Source: UBA7236 sp964463165 (GTDB lineage Bacteria > Bacteroidota > Bacteroidia > Chitinophagales > BACL12). Taken from it: a stretch of 64,000 nt of DNA. The notes beneath the pieces are model-generated. The model was not told the origin of the DNA and ran no database searches. It was given only the letters and a program-made list of their open reading frames with translations. Positions 1 through 9,085 of this stretch are shown one piece after another (the stretch's first letter is position 1; every line of letters starts with the position of its first letter). The position numbers and the translations under genes are program-made. Location of the stretch: positions 62,001 to 126,000 of the forward strand of contig CAYXBK010000006.1 in the NCBI GenBank assembly GCA_964463165.1. The letters run 5' to 3'.

Positions 1-498
1 AAACAACAATGGCCTGATTATTTTTCCGTTCTTTTTCGGGATGCCTGTCAACCCTTTTATTCCTGTGCCTTTTGTCAGGTTTAATAAAACTGTTTCAACA
101 GAATCGTTGAGATGATGCGCCGTTGCAATTGCAGAATAATTAAAAACAGACCGTATCTCTTCGAGCCACTTATACCGCAATTCCCTTGCAGCTTCTTCGA
201 GCGATAATTTATTTTCTTTTTTGTAAGTTATTGTTTCAAATGTTTGACTGTAAAATGCAATTCCGGAATTCTCTGCAAGTGTTTTAACAAATAATGCATC
301 GGCATCCGAATCATCTCCCCGCAACTGAAAATTGCAATGTGCAATTCCGAATTTCAATTCCGCCTTTAAAAATAAATCTGCCATTACCACCGAATCGATC
401 CCCCCGCTTACCGCAAGTAAAATGTTTTCTGCAGGATGGAAAAGATTTTCCTGCCTGATAAAATTTTTAAATTCTGATAAGAGGGTAGCAGGTGTCAT
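1..498 (-). CDS. tilS: tRNA(Ile)-lysidine synthase TilS, N-terminal part (runs off the window)
   Basis: TilS ligates lysine to C34 of the tRNA-Ile CAU anticodon using ATP, so that the tRNA reads AUA. The visible 166 codons hold the N-terminal PP-loop ATPase domain. The adenylation motif SGGIDS lies at residues 31-36, and the downstream AHCNFQLRG and ATAHHLNDSVET stretches are typical of the family. The start ATG is at 498-496. The C-terminal tRNA-binding region lies beyond position 1, so the gene is cut by the window edge and not shown to be broken. It lies 99 bp downstream of the TPR gene on the same strand and could share its transcript. Identification is from motif recognition and is confident. 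Confidence 0.93.
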   Translation of the reverse strand, partial: MTPATLLSEFKNFIRQENLFHPAENILLAVSGGIDSVVMADLFLKAELKFGIAHCNFQLRGDDSDADALFVKTLAENSGIAFYSQTFETITYKKENKLSLEEAARELRYKWLEEIRSVFNYSAIATAHHLNDSVETVLLNLTKGTGIKGLTGIPKKNGKIIRPLLF

Positions 499-597
499 TT
501 TGTTGGTTTCTTGTATAGCATAAAATTGCAACCCGTGATGATTTTTTTGTAATGGTTATAATTTATTTTGATAAACAGTGGTGATTACAGTCAACTG

Positions 598-927
598 TTA
601 ATCCTCTTCTGTAATTCCCAATTGTAAATTTGTATAAGCATTTCTTAATTCACTCAGGGCATGGGCATCATTTATTTTTGTTGCAATCTGAATTCCGTTT
701 TTATAACAGGTTTCTGCTTCTTCTTTTCTGCCGAGTTGTAAATATAATTTTGCAAGATGGTAATATGTGCCGACATATTCCGGATCATTTTTTACGAGCC
801 CGCTAAAATAACTCAATCCCTTCTCCAGTTCGCCTTTTTTAATATGTTCAAGAGCAATTGCATATTGTAAAAATGAATCCCCGGGATTTTCTTCTAAAAA
901 TGCTTTCAATTGTTCTAACCTTTCCAT
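598..927 (-). CDS. small tetratricopeptide-repeat protein
   Basis: This 109-residue protein has no signal peptide or membrane segment, so it is probably cytoplasmic. About two TPR helix pairs are visible, near residues 18-52 and 53-87, with the usual small and aromatic residues (YYHLAKLYLQLGRKEEAE). Such repeats mediate protein contacts; no catalytic motif is present. It is divergent from etfB across a 92-bp spacer and lies upstream of tilS on the same strand, so it may be co-transcribed with tilS. Its partner and specific function cannot be told from the sequence. Confidence 0.85.
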   Translation of the reverse strand: MERLEQLKAFLEENPGDSFLQYAIALEHIKKGELEKGLSYFSGLVKNDPEYVGTYYHLAKLYLQLGRKEEAETCYKNGIQIATKINDAHALSELRNAYTNLQLGITEED

Positions 928-945
928 ACTTCAGCTTTTAAACTT

Positions 946-953
946 TATCTTTG
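946..953 (+). promoter_or_regulatory. putative -7 promoter box TATCTTTG upstream of etfB
   Basis: TATCTTTG is an exact match to the Bacteroidetes -7 consensus TAnnTTTG. It lies 66 bp before the etfB start in the divergent spacer with the TPR gene. No convincing TTG/TTTG -33 box is seen at the expected spacing, so the call rests on the -7 match and position alone. Confidence 0.45.
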
Positions 954-1019
954 CGCACCTGCTGCACAGCTCTGATTTGCATTGTGCAGTTCAAATAAAA
1001 ATCAAATTTCCAAAAAATT

Positions 1020-1760
1020 ATGAAGATTCTTGTTTGCATTAGTAAAGCGCCTGATACTACAACAAAAATTGCCTTTACTGAAAACAATACAAAGTTCAAT
1101 GAAGCCGGTGTGCAGTTTATTATTAATCCTTACGATGAATGGTATGCATTGGTGCGGGCGCTTGAACTGAAAGAAGCATTGGGAGGTACCGTTACCATTA
1201 TAAATGTTGGTAAGGCCGATAATGAACAAATCATCAGAAAAGCACTGGCACTTGGTGCCGATGATGCAGTACGGGTTGACGCCGATCCTCAGGATGCTTT
1301 TCAGGTGGCTGCTGAAATTGCAAGCTATGCGAAATCCGAAAATTTCGATTTGATTTTGGCTGGTAAAGAAACAATTGATTACAACGGTGGTGTTGTGGGT
1401 GGTATGCTGGCAGAATTACTTAACCTGCCTTATGTATCGCTTGCTTCAAAACTGGATGCAGATGGCAGCAATCTGAAAATTGAACGTGAGATCGAAGGGA
1501 TGAAGGAAACTGTGCTCGTTGCAATGCCCTGTGTTGTAAGTGCGCAGAAAGGAATGGCGGAAGCCAGAATTCCGAATATGCGTGGAATTCTCGCATCCAA
1601 AACAAAACCGGTTAAAATTATCAGTCCGGCAATAACTGAAGTGAAAGCAAAAATGATCGCATTCACATTGCCGCCTGAAAAAGGAAATGTAAAATTAATT
1701 CCGGTTGATAATCCGGAAATGCTGGTGGACTTACTGCATAATGAAGCGAAAGTGATTTGA
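1020..1760 (+). CDS. etfB: electron transfer flavoprotein, beta subunit
   Basis: The beta subunit of the ETF heterodimer carries AMP and helps pass electrons from acyl-CoA dehydrogenases to ETF:quinone oxidoreductase or an equivalent. Its 246 residues match the family length. It begins with the conserved MKILVCISKAPDT-type strand and has INPYDEW at 36-41, LGADDAVRV near 78-86 and the AMP-loop region GKETIDYNGG at 115-124. It is followed 42 bp later by etfA, so the two surely form an operon. The ATG at 1020 is the natural start because the protein's conserved first strand begins there. No oddities seen. Confidence 0.96.
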   Translation: MKILVCISKAPDTTTKIAFTENNTKFNEAGVQFIINPYDEWYALVRALELKEALGGTVTIINVGKADNEQIIRKALALGADDAVRVDADPQDAFQVAAEIASYAKSENFDLILAGKETIDYNGGVVGGMLAELLNLPYVSLASKLDADGSNLKIEREIEGMKETVLVAMPCVVSAQKGMAEARIPNMRGILASKTKPVKIISPAITEVKAKMIAFTLPPEKGNVKLIPVDNPEMLVDLLHNEAKVI

Positions 1761-1802
1761 TCTACTGAATTTATAAATACATAACAATTTAAAACAAAGA
1801 GC

Positions 1803-2753
1803 ATGATTTTAGTTTTTGCCGAAACAGCAAAAGGGAAATTAAAAAAGACCTCATTTGAAGTTGCAGCGTATGGTGCAAAGCTTGGCGATTGTGTTGCTGT
1901 GGTGATGGGAACGGCCGACCAGGCAGAACTCGGAAAACTGGGTAATTACGGCGTGAAAAAAGTGTTGCATATTACAGATGCCAGACTCGACGGTTTATAT
2001 TCAAAAGCATATACAAAAGTGATTTGTGCTGCAGCTGAACAAACAGCTGCCGATACCATCATCATGGCACATACATCTGCAGGTAAAACGGTAGCGCCAC
2101 GTGTAGCGGTGCGCATGCAGGCTGCCTTATTGCCCGGCGTATCTGCATTGCCAGAATCTTCAGGAAATATTAAAAAGACGGTGTTCTCCGGTAAAGCATT
2201 CACTGAATTTATGCCCGTGGCCGGTAAAAAAGTGATCACGGTAAATCAAAACTCATATAAAGCAGAACCATCATCAGAAAATGCGGCTGTTGAAACGCTG
2301 ACGGTTGAATTAAATGATTCGGATTTTGATTATAAAATACTCGCAACTGAAGATGAATCCGGCGGACATATTCCATTGCCGGAAGCCGAGATCGTTGTAT
2401 CAGGAGGACGTGGTTTAAAAGGGCCTGAAAACTGGGGAATTGTGGAAGATCTTGCTAATGCATTGGGTGCAGCAACCGCATGTTCACGTCCGGTTGCCGA
2501 TATCGGCTGGCGACCGCATCACGAACATGTTGGTCAAACAGGTATTACAATAAAACCGACTTTATACATCGCAATCGGAATTTCAGGCGCAATTCAGCAT
2601 CTTGCAGGTGTGAATCAAAGTAAAGTGATCGTTGTGATTAATAAAGATCCCGAAGCGCCATTCTTTAAAGCAGCAGATTACGGCATTGTTGGCGATGCTT
2701 TTGAAGTATTACCAAGAATTACGGAAGCAGTGAAAAAATTAAAAGCATCCTGA
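1803..2753 (+). CDS. etfA: electron transfer flavoprotein, alpha subunit
   Basis: The alpha subunit binds the redox-active FAD of ETF. Length is 316 residues, normal for the family. The N-terminal half is an adenine nucleotide alpha-hydrolase-like fold. The C-terminal FAD domain shows SGGRG at 200-204, SRPVAD at 228-233, GQTG at 244-247 and SGAIQHLAG at 261-269, all expected FAD-binding stretches. It lies 42 bp after etfB. The next gene, a DUF151 nuclease-like protein, follows after 70 bp containing a weak promoter-like box, so it may be transcribed separately. Confidence 0.96.
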   Translation: MILVFAETAKGKLKKTSFEVAAYGAKLGDCVAVVMGTADQAELGKLGNYGVKKVLHITDARLDGLYSKAYTKVICAAAEQTAADTIIMAHTSAGKTVAPRVAVRMQAALLPGVSALPESSGNIKKTVFSGKAFTEFMPVAGKKVITVNQNSYKAEPSSENAAVETLTVELNDSDFDYKILATEDESGGHIPLPEAEIVVSGGRGLKGPENWGIVEDLANALGAATACSRPVADIGWRPHHEHVGQTGITIKPTLYIAIGISGAIQHLAGVNQSKVIVVINKDPEAPFFKAADYGIVGDAFEVLPRITEAVKKLKAS

Positions 2754-2823
2754 TTGATCATTTTAAATTGAGGAAAATTTAAGTCATCAATTAATAATAC
2801 AAATAAAGTAACTTAGCCATAAG

Positions 2824-3438
2824 ATGCGAAAAGTCGAATTGGAAATAGCGGGATTGTCGCATACGATCACACAATCCCAGAGCTATGCGGTTTTATTGAG
2901 TGAAGTGGGAGGCATACGCAAATTACCGATTGTGATCGGTGCATTTGAAGCACAGGCGATTGCAGTGGCCATAGAAAAAGTGGTAATTAACCGGCCGCTT
3001 TCTCACGATCTTATCAGGAATATTTTCAGTGTTTTTAATATTTCTTTAAAAGAGGTCCTGATTGATAATTTGCAGGACGGCATATTCTATTCAAAATTAA
3101 TTTGCGACAGAGAAGGGCAGGAGGTTGAAATTGACTCGAGGACAAGTGATGCCCTCGCACTTGCAGTGCGTTTTAACTGCCCGATTTTCACATATGAATT
3201 CATTCTTGAAACAGCAGGCACCATAATCAGCGATCCTGTTAAAACAAAAGAAGAATCGGAGGAAGAAGAAGAGGAAGATGAAACCGTAGAAGCTGCTCCG
3301 GCTTTAACAGGAGACGATGATCTTACAAAGCTCACCATCAAGGAGCTCAACGACAGACTGCGTGATTTACTGAACCATGAAGATTATGAAGGTGCCGCTA
3401 AGGTGCGGGACGAGATCGAGAAACGCAAATCAAATTAA
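2824..3438 (+). CDS. bifunctional nuclease (DUF151) domain protein with C-terminal UvrB/UvrC motif
   Basis: Residues 1-130 form a BFN/DUF151 domain, a family for which DNase and RNase activity has been reported in plant members. The hallmark LPIVIGAFEAQAIA (34-47), RPLSHDL (57-63) and RTSDALALAVR (106-116) are present. A strongly acidic linker (about 144-153) leads to a UVR motif at 173-202 (ELNDRLRDLLN, then YEGAAKVRDEIEK), a helical hairpin used for protein contacts in UvrB/UvrC and Clp adaptors. This BFN-UVR layout is common in Bacteroidetes. It sits between etfA and crcB; crcB starts 9 bp after its stop, so those two are probably co-transcribed. The true substrate is unknown. Confidence 0.9.
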   Translation: MRKVELEIAGLSHTITQSQSYAVLLSEVGGIRKLPIVIGAFEAQAIAVAIEKVVINRPLSHDLIRNIFSVFNISLKEVLIDNLQDGIFYSKLICDREGQEVEIDSRTSDALALAVRFNCPIFTYEFILETAGTIISDPVKTKEESEEEEEEDETVEAAPALTGDDDLTKLTIKELNDRLRDLLNHEDYEGAAKVRDEIEKRKSN

Positions 3439-3447
3439 TTTCAGCAA

Positions 3448-3828
3448 ATGCAAATTGCCTTACTGATCGGACTCGCCGGGTTTTTGGGTACGATATGCAG
3501 ATATTTATTGGGCCAGGCATTTTTCAAATTCTTTCCCGGGCCCTTTCCATTCGCAACGTTATATATCAACCTGATTGGTTGTTTCCTGATAGGAATTATT
3601 TACGGATATATTGAAAAGGGAAGTATTGTTTCATGGCAGACAAAAATGATCCTGGTGTCCGGATTCTGCGGCGGATTTACCACATTCTCCGCATTTTCAA
3701 TTGAGAACCTCAATCTCATCCGCGACGGACATATCGGCTTATGCATCGTTTATATTCTCACAAGTGTTTTTATCGGGCTTGCTGCCACCTGGGGTGGTTT
3801 TACAATCGTGAAAACCCTTGCATCCTGA
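3448..3828 (+). CDS. crcB: fluoride ion channel CrcB/Fluc
   Basis: CrcB (Fluc) is a dual-topology dimeric channel that exports fluoride across the inner membrane. The 126 residues hold four hydrophobic segments and the family signatures: GFLGTICRY at 11-19, the conserved Asn in LYINLIGCF (Asn41) and GFCGGFTTFSAFS at 72-84, which contains the phenylalanine-box/Thr-Ser track. There is one copy, which would form a homodimer. It lies 9 bp downstream of the DUF151 gene, leaving no room for a fluoride riboswitch directly upstream. Confidence 0.94.
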   Translation: MQIALLIGLAGFLGTICRYLLGQAFFKFFPGPFPFATLYINLIGCFLIGIIYGYIEKGSIVSWQTKMILVSGFCGGFTTFSAFSIENLNLIRDGHIGLCIVYILTSVFIGLAATWGGFTIVKTLAS

Positions 3829-3894
3829 AACAACTAAAGTAATTGTTTCCTTCATTCTTGTTTTGCTTATATTCGCCGGAACAAATCGGCACAC

Positions 3895-5340
3895 ATGGAT
3901 AGTTTTCTTCGGGGCATTCTCGGCATGACGGTTTTATTGAGCATTTGTTTTTTGTTCAGCACAAACCGCAAAGCAATTGACTGGAAATTTGTCGGCATCG
4001 GAATGTATGCGCAATTTATGTTTGCCGCAGGTGTATTGAATATTACAATAAGCGGCATCTCTTTATTCTGGCCGCAATTATTAATTATTCTCACTGTATA
4101 TATCGGATTTAAGTTAAGAGCAAAGGAAAAATCTCCAAAAAAATGGGCGGCAATTCTTTCAGTTTTTATTTTATGTTTTTTAGTGGTGGTGGATATTTTG
4201 CCGCAGGATTCTTTCGCAATTGTTTTGCAGGCTGTTTCCGATGCATTTGTAAATATGATCAACCTCAGTCATAAAGGAACTGAATTTTTATTCGGCAATC
4301 TTGCAAATTATGATGGCAACTGGGGATTTGTTTTTGCGATTCAGGTATTACCGAATATTATCTTCTTTGCTGCAATTTCATCTTTACTTTATTATCTGGG
4401 TGTATTGCAGAAACTCGTTTATTTATTTGCATTATTATTAAGGAAATTAAATATCAGCGGACCTGAAAGTTTATCCACGTCTGCAAATATATTTTTAGGG
4501 CAAACGGAAGCACCGCTTATGATCAAGCCCTATCTGGAAAAATTAAACAGGTCGGAAGTTTTATGTATCATGATCGGCGGGATGGCAAATACAGCCGGCA
4601 GCGTACTTGCTGCATATGTGAGTATGCTGGGTGGAAGCGATGTAGTACAGCAACAATATTTTGCATTACATATGCTTAGCCAAAGTATTATGAGTGCACC
4701 TGCTGCAATTGTTTGTTCAAAGACCTTATTTCCGCAAACACAGAAGGACCTTTCCTCTGAATTAAAAATTACAAATGAAAAACTGGGTGATAATTTACTG
4801 GACGCAATTTCACTCGGAACAACAGACGGATTAAAATTAGCTGTGAATGTCGGTGCCATGCTTGTTGCATTTACCGCATTGATCTGGGTTGCAAACGGAA
4901 TATTAGGATGGGTGGGAGATCTTACAACATTAAATCCATTGATCAGAGCATATACGAATTACGATTCGCTTTCAATTCAGATGATTCTCGGTTATGTCTT
5001 TTCTCCTGTTGCCTGGCTCATTGGTGCACCTGTCCACGACATGCTGTCGGTCGGGCAGCTACTCGGTGAAAAAACAATTATCAATGAGTTTAATGCATAT
5101 AAAACATTTGCCGAGATGAAAGCAAATAATGTGATCACAGATCCGAAATCAACTTTAATTGTTACATATGCACTCAGTGGTTTTGCAAATTTTGCATCTA
5201 TCGGAATCCAGATCGGTGGGATCAGTCAGCTCGCTCCAAACCAAAGGAAAAATTTAACCGAATTAGGTGTGAAGGCATTATTGGGAGGCACAATTGCAAC
5301 TCTATTATGTGCAACGATGGTTGGAATGTTTTACAGGTAA
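3895..5340 (+). CDS. concentrative nucleoside transporter (CNT/NupC family)
   Basis: This inner-membrane symporter imports nucleosides with Na+ or H+. It has 481 residues, longer than the roughly 400 of bacterial CNTs because of an extra loop around residues 70-145. The substrate-binding hairpin GQTEAP is at 202-207, followed by the conserved GGMANTAGSVLAAYVSMLG region (228-246). An NTAGS/GTIAT-type C-terminal re-entrant half is also present. The ATG at 3895 is preceded by a TATATTCG promoter-like box at 3868-3875. A small two-helix membrane protein follows after 10 bp. Nucleoside specificity cannot be read with confidence. Confidence 0.93.
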   Translation: MDSFLRGILGMTVLLSICFLFSTNRKAIDWKFVGIGMYAQFMFAAGVLNITISGISLFWPQLLIILTVYIGFKLRAKEKSPKKWAAILSVFILCFLVVVDILPQDSFAIVLQAVSDAFVNMINLSHKGTEFLFGNLANYDGNWGFVFAIQVLPNIIFFAAISSLLYYLGVLQKLVYLFALLLRKLNISGPESLSTSANIFLGQTEAPLMIKPYLEKLNRSEVLCIMIGGMANTAGSVLAAYVSMLGGSDVVQQQYFALHMLSQSIMSAPAAIVCSKTLFPQTQKDLSSELKITNEKLGDNLLDAISLGTTDGLKLAVNVGAMLVAFTALIWVANGILGWVGDLTTLNPLIRAYTNYDSLSIQMILGYVFSPVAWLIGAPVHDMLSVGQLLGEKTIINEFNAYKTFAEMKANNVITDPKSTLIVTYALSGFANFASIGIQIGGISQLAPNQRKNLTELGVKALLGGTIATLLCATMVGMFYR

Positions 5341-5350
5341 AAATAAATGT

Positions 5351-5608
5351 ATGGAAGAATTCAAACAATGGGTGATTTTTGAGAGCCTGTTTATAATTGC
5401 AGCAGTTACGATCTGGTTATTTGCTGCAGGAAAAATTAATTCACCCCGAACGAGATCAGAAAGTTTTAAAGACTGGCAAAAAAGAAATGGCGGCGTGGTA
5501 AGGATGATGTGCATCCTTGTAATTGTTGTTGCAGTAGGAATTTTGCTTTATAAATATTTTCAGATACAAGGGGCGATGAATGAACCGCCTTCCCTGCAAA
5601 CAGATTAA
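5351..5608 (+). CDS. small two-helix membrane protein, unknown function
   Basis: The 85-residue product has two hydrophobic segments, about residues 9-26 and 52-68, separated by a basic loop (SPRTRSESFKDWQKRNGG). The ATG at 5351 lies 10 bp after the transporter stop; a longer in-frame start at 5294 would overlap the transporter and is less likely. Translational coupling suggests it is made with the CNT transporter, and it could be an accessory subunit, but that is inference. Its stop overlaps the convergent gene at 5605 through a shared TTAA. Confidence 0.7.
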   Translation: MEEFKQWVIFESLFIIAAVTIWLFAAGKINSPRTRSESFKDWQKRNGGVVRMMCILVIVVAVGILLYKYFQIQGAMNEPPSLQTD

Positions 5609-6561
5609 TCTTGCGGTTTAAATATTTCTTTTGTGTAAGGATGTTGTGTGAAAAATAAATACAAGATTGCAGCTTCTTTCATTCTACCCTTTGAAGACGG
5701 ATGAATTCCGCCTTTTCCTGCATCATCACAAGCCCATGTATAACCCGAACTGTTTCCCTTTATGCCATCTGTCCATAAAGCCGGCCCCCAGTCTATATAC
5801 GGAATTTCATTTGTTGAAAATCCATCTTCATTTTTTATTTGTTTTTCGATCAGCCATTTAACTGTCCAGGATGTATAATAAGCGGTTGGCTCTGCGAGTT
5901 CTGCAGGGCCTCCGTTTTCTCCTCCGATATATCCGGCAAAAGGCCTGTCTGAAATAAATACGATTTTCGTATTTGGGAAATATTTGCGGATATTTTTAAG
6001 CACGGCATTGTATTTTTCGATCTGCACATAACTTTGTTCCGGAAAGGGCAAACGATAAGACAGGATATCACCTGTTGAAATCCATATAATCTGAATTTGT
6101 TTTGCGGTGAGATTTTTATCCGCCAATGCAGTATCCATATTTGCCCAATAATCAGATAAAGAATCTGTCATTGAATTGATATCTCTTCCGCCTTGTGCAC
6201 CAATCACAAATTCAAGAGAAGTGTTTACATTCTGACTTGCACAAATAGAAATAAATGAACGTGCCGTCATTGCTGCAGTGCTGAATCCAAGGAACATAAA
6301 CCCGGTTTTACCGTTTACATCTGATATTCCCGATGCGTTTAATGGTTTTATTTCGGTTGCGGCATGCAAACCTTTTGCATAATGTATAAACGGGATCGCA
6401 TTTTCACCATCCGGATATTTTCCTCCTGTGAAACCCGTAAATTTTTCCGCACCTAAATCAGCGATCGGAATCAGGCCGGTAGAAGTATCTCTGCAGTTTT
6501 GTGCAGAAGTAAAAGCTGAAAGGGAAATCAGAAAAATAAAAATTGCAATTTGCTTCATCAT
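5605..6561 (-). CDS. secreted SGNH-hydrolase-like protein with altered catalytic block
   Basis: The 318-residue protein has an N-terminal signal peptide (about residues 1-20, ending SAQ) and is probably periplasmic or surface exposed. The layout resembles SGNH/GDSL hydrolases: a Ser block MFLGFSTAAM at 89-98, a Gly-containing GAQGG at 121-125 and a C-terminal GIHPSSKG at 285-292, where His287 would be the catalytic base. The first block reads G-F-S instead of G-D-S, and Asp is not seen three residues before His (K-G-G-I-H). It lies 2 bp downstream of the DUF5686 gene and is probably in its operon. Enzymatic activity is uncertain. Confidence 0.65.
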   Translation of the reverse strand: MMKQIAIFIFLISLSAFTSAQNCRDTSTGLIPIADLGAEKFTGFTGGKYPDGENAIPFIHYAKGLHAATEIKPLNASGISDVNGKTGFMFLGFSTAAMTARSFISICASQNVNTSLEFVIGAQGGRDINSMTDSLSDYWANMDTALADKNLTAKQIQIIWISTGDILSYRLPFPEQSYVQIEKYNAVLKNIRKYFPNTKIVFISDRPFAGYIGGENGGPAELAEPTAYYTSWTVKWLIEKQIKNEDGFSTNEIPYIDWGPALWTDGIKGNSSGYTWACDDAGKGGIHPSSKGRMKEAAILYLFFTQHPYTKEIFKPQD

Positions 6562-6563
6562 AT

Positions 6564-9038
6564 TCAGAAACCAATTCCCAGAAGGAATTTATATTTCACA
6601 TTATAGGCATATGTATCGCTGAAATCGTAAGGGGTAAATGCAAAGTCGACCCTGGCAAATTTAAATATATGTTCAATTCCGGCAGCAAACTCAAGATAAT
6701 TTTTTGCCTGCGTATTGTATAAGTAGTTTACCGAAAATACCGGTTGCAGTTTAAATTGTTTGAAGAGCGGTAATTTGTTGAACAGAAAACCTTCTGTATG
6801 CCATTGCACATGTCCCTCAACAAACGGGTCATCACCTGATGCATAATAATAAGGGAGTAAAAAAAATGCATTGGGTTGCAGGATGCTGAAATTGGTTTCA
6901 TTTCCGGAAAAATGTATCTGATCAGGAATTTCTATCGAATCTGATTGTAAAAACATGCCGCTTCTGATTTCATAGGTCAGATTACCCTGTAAATGCAATT
7001 TGATCTGATCCTGAACAATGAGTTCGGTATAATCCGAGTTGATCTTGCTTTTGAATACACCCGGAATACTTTTTTGATACATAAAACTAAACGTCGGATA
7101 TTTTGCATCAAGAATATATTTTTCATCGGGAGTACGCATATATAATTGTTTGGGCGTAAATCTCATGAGTATATTGATGTGAAATTTATCCGACAGCATC
7201 ACATCTTTATCGGAAGCTGCAAAAGGATAGCTGTTTGCTGTGAAATTCCATTCGGCAACATCTACAAGCGGGTTGAGCCGGGTATAATTGGAAAGTGGTT
7301 TACGTGATGCATATTCAAAACCTGTTTGTAAATACAATCCGTTTGCAATTTCACGGTCGTGGTACCCCGACAAAAAAGTTTTTTCATAAATCTTCATGAA
7401 ATTCCGTTCCCTGAAAAGTGTAAATATAGAATTGGATAAAGGTGTGATTCCTTTGTAATTGAATTGCGCCATTTTCACACCACCACTCATTGTAATATTT
7501 GCAGATGCAATCGGATCATACACCACTCTTGCTGCAAAATAGGAACGCAAACGCCTTGTTGTAAAACTATAACGGAAATCTGGCCTGAATGAAAACGTAT
7601 TATTGTTTTTATATTTTTTTGTGTAGGTAACCGACGGGTTCAGCAGCCAGCCTTCCACTGTATTATATTGTAAAAATTCAGGCAGGGATGTAGTGTTCAA
7701 TGTAATTGCATGGGCAGTATTTCTGTAATTATATCCTGCGATCAGATCACCAAAAGAAAAACGGTTGAAAACATGATCCATTGAATCCTGATAGGCGGGA
7801 GTTTCTTTTATGATCTGCAATGAGTCTTTTGTATGGTAATCATTTACTTCTTCGGTTGTGAGCGGTATCGGCCTGATGTCGGACCAGTAAACAGAATCAC
7901 GTTTATTTGAGCCTTCTTCAATTTTTGAAACTTCAGCATCAAAAAAGCGCTCTGAAAATTGCGGATCCAAATTATAGTTTTTATAAAAGGCATTAAAAAA
8001 CCCAATGCCCTGAATACCAAGAAAAGAATAATTAAAATTGAATTTCGTTGAAAGCACAACCCATCTGTCGTCTGTTAGTTTAATGAATTCCTGAGAAATA
8101 TGCAGCGTATCTATAAATTCAAGCCCCTGCGATTTTGTTGTGAATAATTCTGCGCTGTAAATCCTGAAATCATTCTCTTTGATATAAATCAAACCTGAGA
8201 AAACGGGATCAGAATTTCTTTTCGGGATGATTTCGATTTTATTGATAAATACACCATCTTCAATAAAACTGCCGAGTAATTTATAATCATAAAAAAACAA
8301 TGCATTGGATGCTATGGGTGAAACAAACCCGCGTTGTGTTAATCCGCCGGGTTCAACAATATTTTCATAAAAACTGATTTGTATTCCTCTGGCATCGTTC
8401 CAGCTGAACTGATCAGTGCTGCCGCTTACTTTTGAAGCAACCATTATTTCTTTGGTTTTGTCAGGATATGCATAATGAAACTGTGATACGGATTCGGAGA
8501 GATAAACGATGCCCGCATTGTTTGAATCGAGATCAAGAATTGTTTTTAATTCAACACCAAGAATTTTATCGGGCGCATCAATTAATTTCTGCATTCCCTT
8601 CATATACACTTCACAGCTGAATGCGTTTATTTCCTTCAGGTGTTCTTCCCTGCGTGCAATGGCATTTCTGATAATTTCATAAGCGGGGTCTTCTCTGTCT
8701 GATTTGATCACAACCTCCTCCAATTCGGTAAGGTCACGTTCAAGATAAATAGTCAGATGAATTGCATCGTTATGTACTTCAATGGGTACTTCTTTTTTTT
8801 TGAAACCGATATATTGAAATATTAAAATTGAATTGCCGGGTTCAACGGTTAAATTGAAATAACCATTTTCATTGCTGGCACATCCGTTTGTAGTTCCTTT
8901 CAGATAAATATTGCAATAGGGAAGGGGTGTGCCGCTTTCATCATAAACAATTCCCTCAACGATGGCAGCCCTGCTGTTGCATGCAAAACATATTGCAGTC
9001 AATAAAATGATCCATTGTAAACACGTCTTTTTCCTCAT
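6564..9038 (-). CDS. DUF5686 outer-membrane protein with N-terminal carboxypeptidase regulatory-like domain
   Basis: The 824 residues begin with a signal peptide (about 1-24), then a CarboxypepD_reg-like beta-sandwich (25-105; VEGIVYDESGTPLPYCNIYLKG, with GCASNENGYFNL). A long central region and a beta-rich C-terminal part follow, ending in the aromatic residue expected of outer-membrane barrels (KFLLGIGF). This is the DUF5686 architecture common in Bacteroidetes. It looks like a TonB-dependent receptor but lacks an evident TonB plug. The gene starts 48 bp after the sigma-linked barrel gene and runs into the SGNH-like gene, so sigma factor, barrel protein, DUF5686 and SGNH may be one transcription unit. 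Function is unknown. Confidence 0.85.
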   Translation of the reverse strand: MRKKTCLQWIILLTAICFACNSRAAIVEGIVYDESGTPLPYCNIYLKGTTNGCASNENGYFNLTVEPGNSILIFQYIGFKKKEVPIEVHNDAIHLTIYLERDLTELEEVVIKSDREDPAYEIIRNAIARREEHLKEINAFSCEVYMKGMQKLIDAPDKILGVELKTILDLDSNNAGIVYLSESVSQFHYAYPDKTKEIMVASKVSGSTDQFSWNDARGIQISFYENIVEPGGLTQRGFVSPIASNALFFYDYKLLGSFIEDGVFINKIEIIPKRNSDPVFSGLIYIKENDFRIYSAELFTTKSQGLEFIDTLHISQEFIKLTDDRWVVLSTKFNFNYSFLGIQGIGFFNAFYKNYNLDPQFSERFFDAEVSKIEEGSNKRDSVYWSDIRPIPLTTEEVNDYHTKDSLQIIKETPAYQDSMDHVFNRFSFGDLIAGYNYRNTAHAITLNTTSLPEFLQYNTVEGWLLNPSVTYTKKYKNNNTFSFRPDFRYSFTTRRLRSYFAARVVYDPIASANITMSGGVKMAQFNYKGITPLSNSIFTLFRERNFMKIYEKTFLSGYHDREIANGLYLQTGFEYASRKPLSNYTRLNPLVDVAEWNFTANSYPFAASDKDVMLSDKFHINILMRFTPKQLYMRTPDEKYILDAKYPTFSFMYQKSIPGVFKSKINSDYTELIVQDQIKLHLQGNLTYEIRSGMFLQSDSIEIPDQIHFSGNETNFSILQPNAFFLLPYYYASGDDPFVEGHVQWHTEGFLFNKLPLFKQFKLQPVFSVNYLYNTQAKNYLEFAAGIEHIFKFARVDFAFTPYDFSDTYAYNVKYKFLLGIGF

Positions 9039-9085
9039 AAATCAAACAGCACAAATTTCCGTAATGTAAAGAGAAGTTTGTTGAA

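Noticed and set aside
1430..1804. Antisense frame of 124 codons over etfB
   Set aside because: It lies fully opposite the well-supported etfB reading frame and arises from etfB codon use.
3240..3290. GAA/GAG-rich tract resembling a microsatellite
   Set aside because: It encodes the acidic linker (Glu-rich, residues 144-153) of the DUF151-UVR protein in the correct frame, so it needs no other explanation.
3439..3447. Possible fluoride riboswitch upstream of crcB
   Set aside because: Only 9 bp separate crcB from the previous stop; no room for an aptamer, and none seen before the operon.
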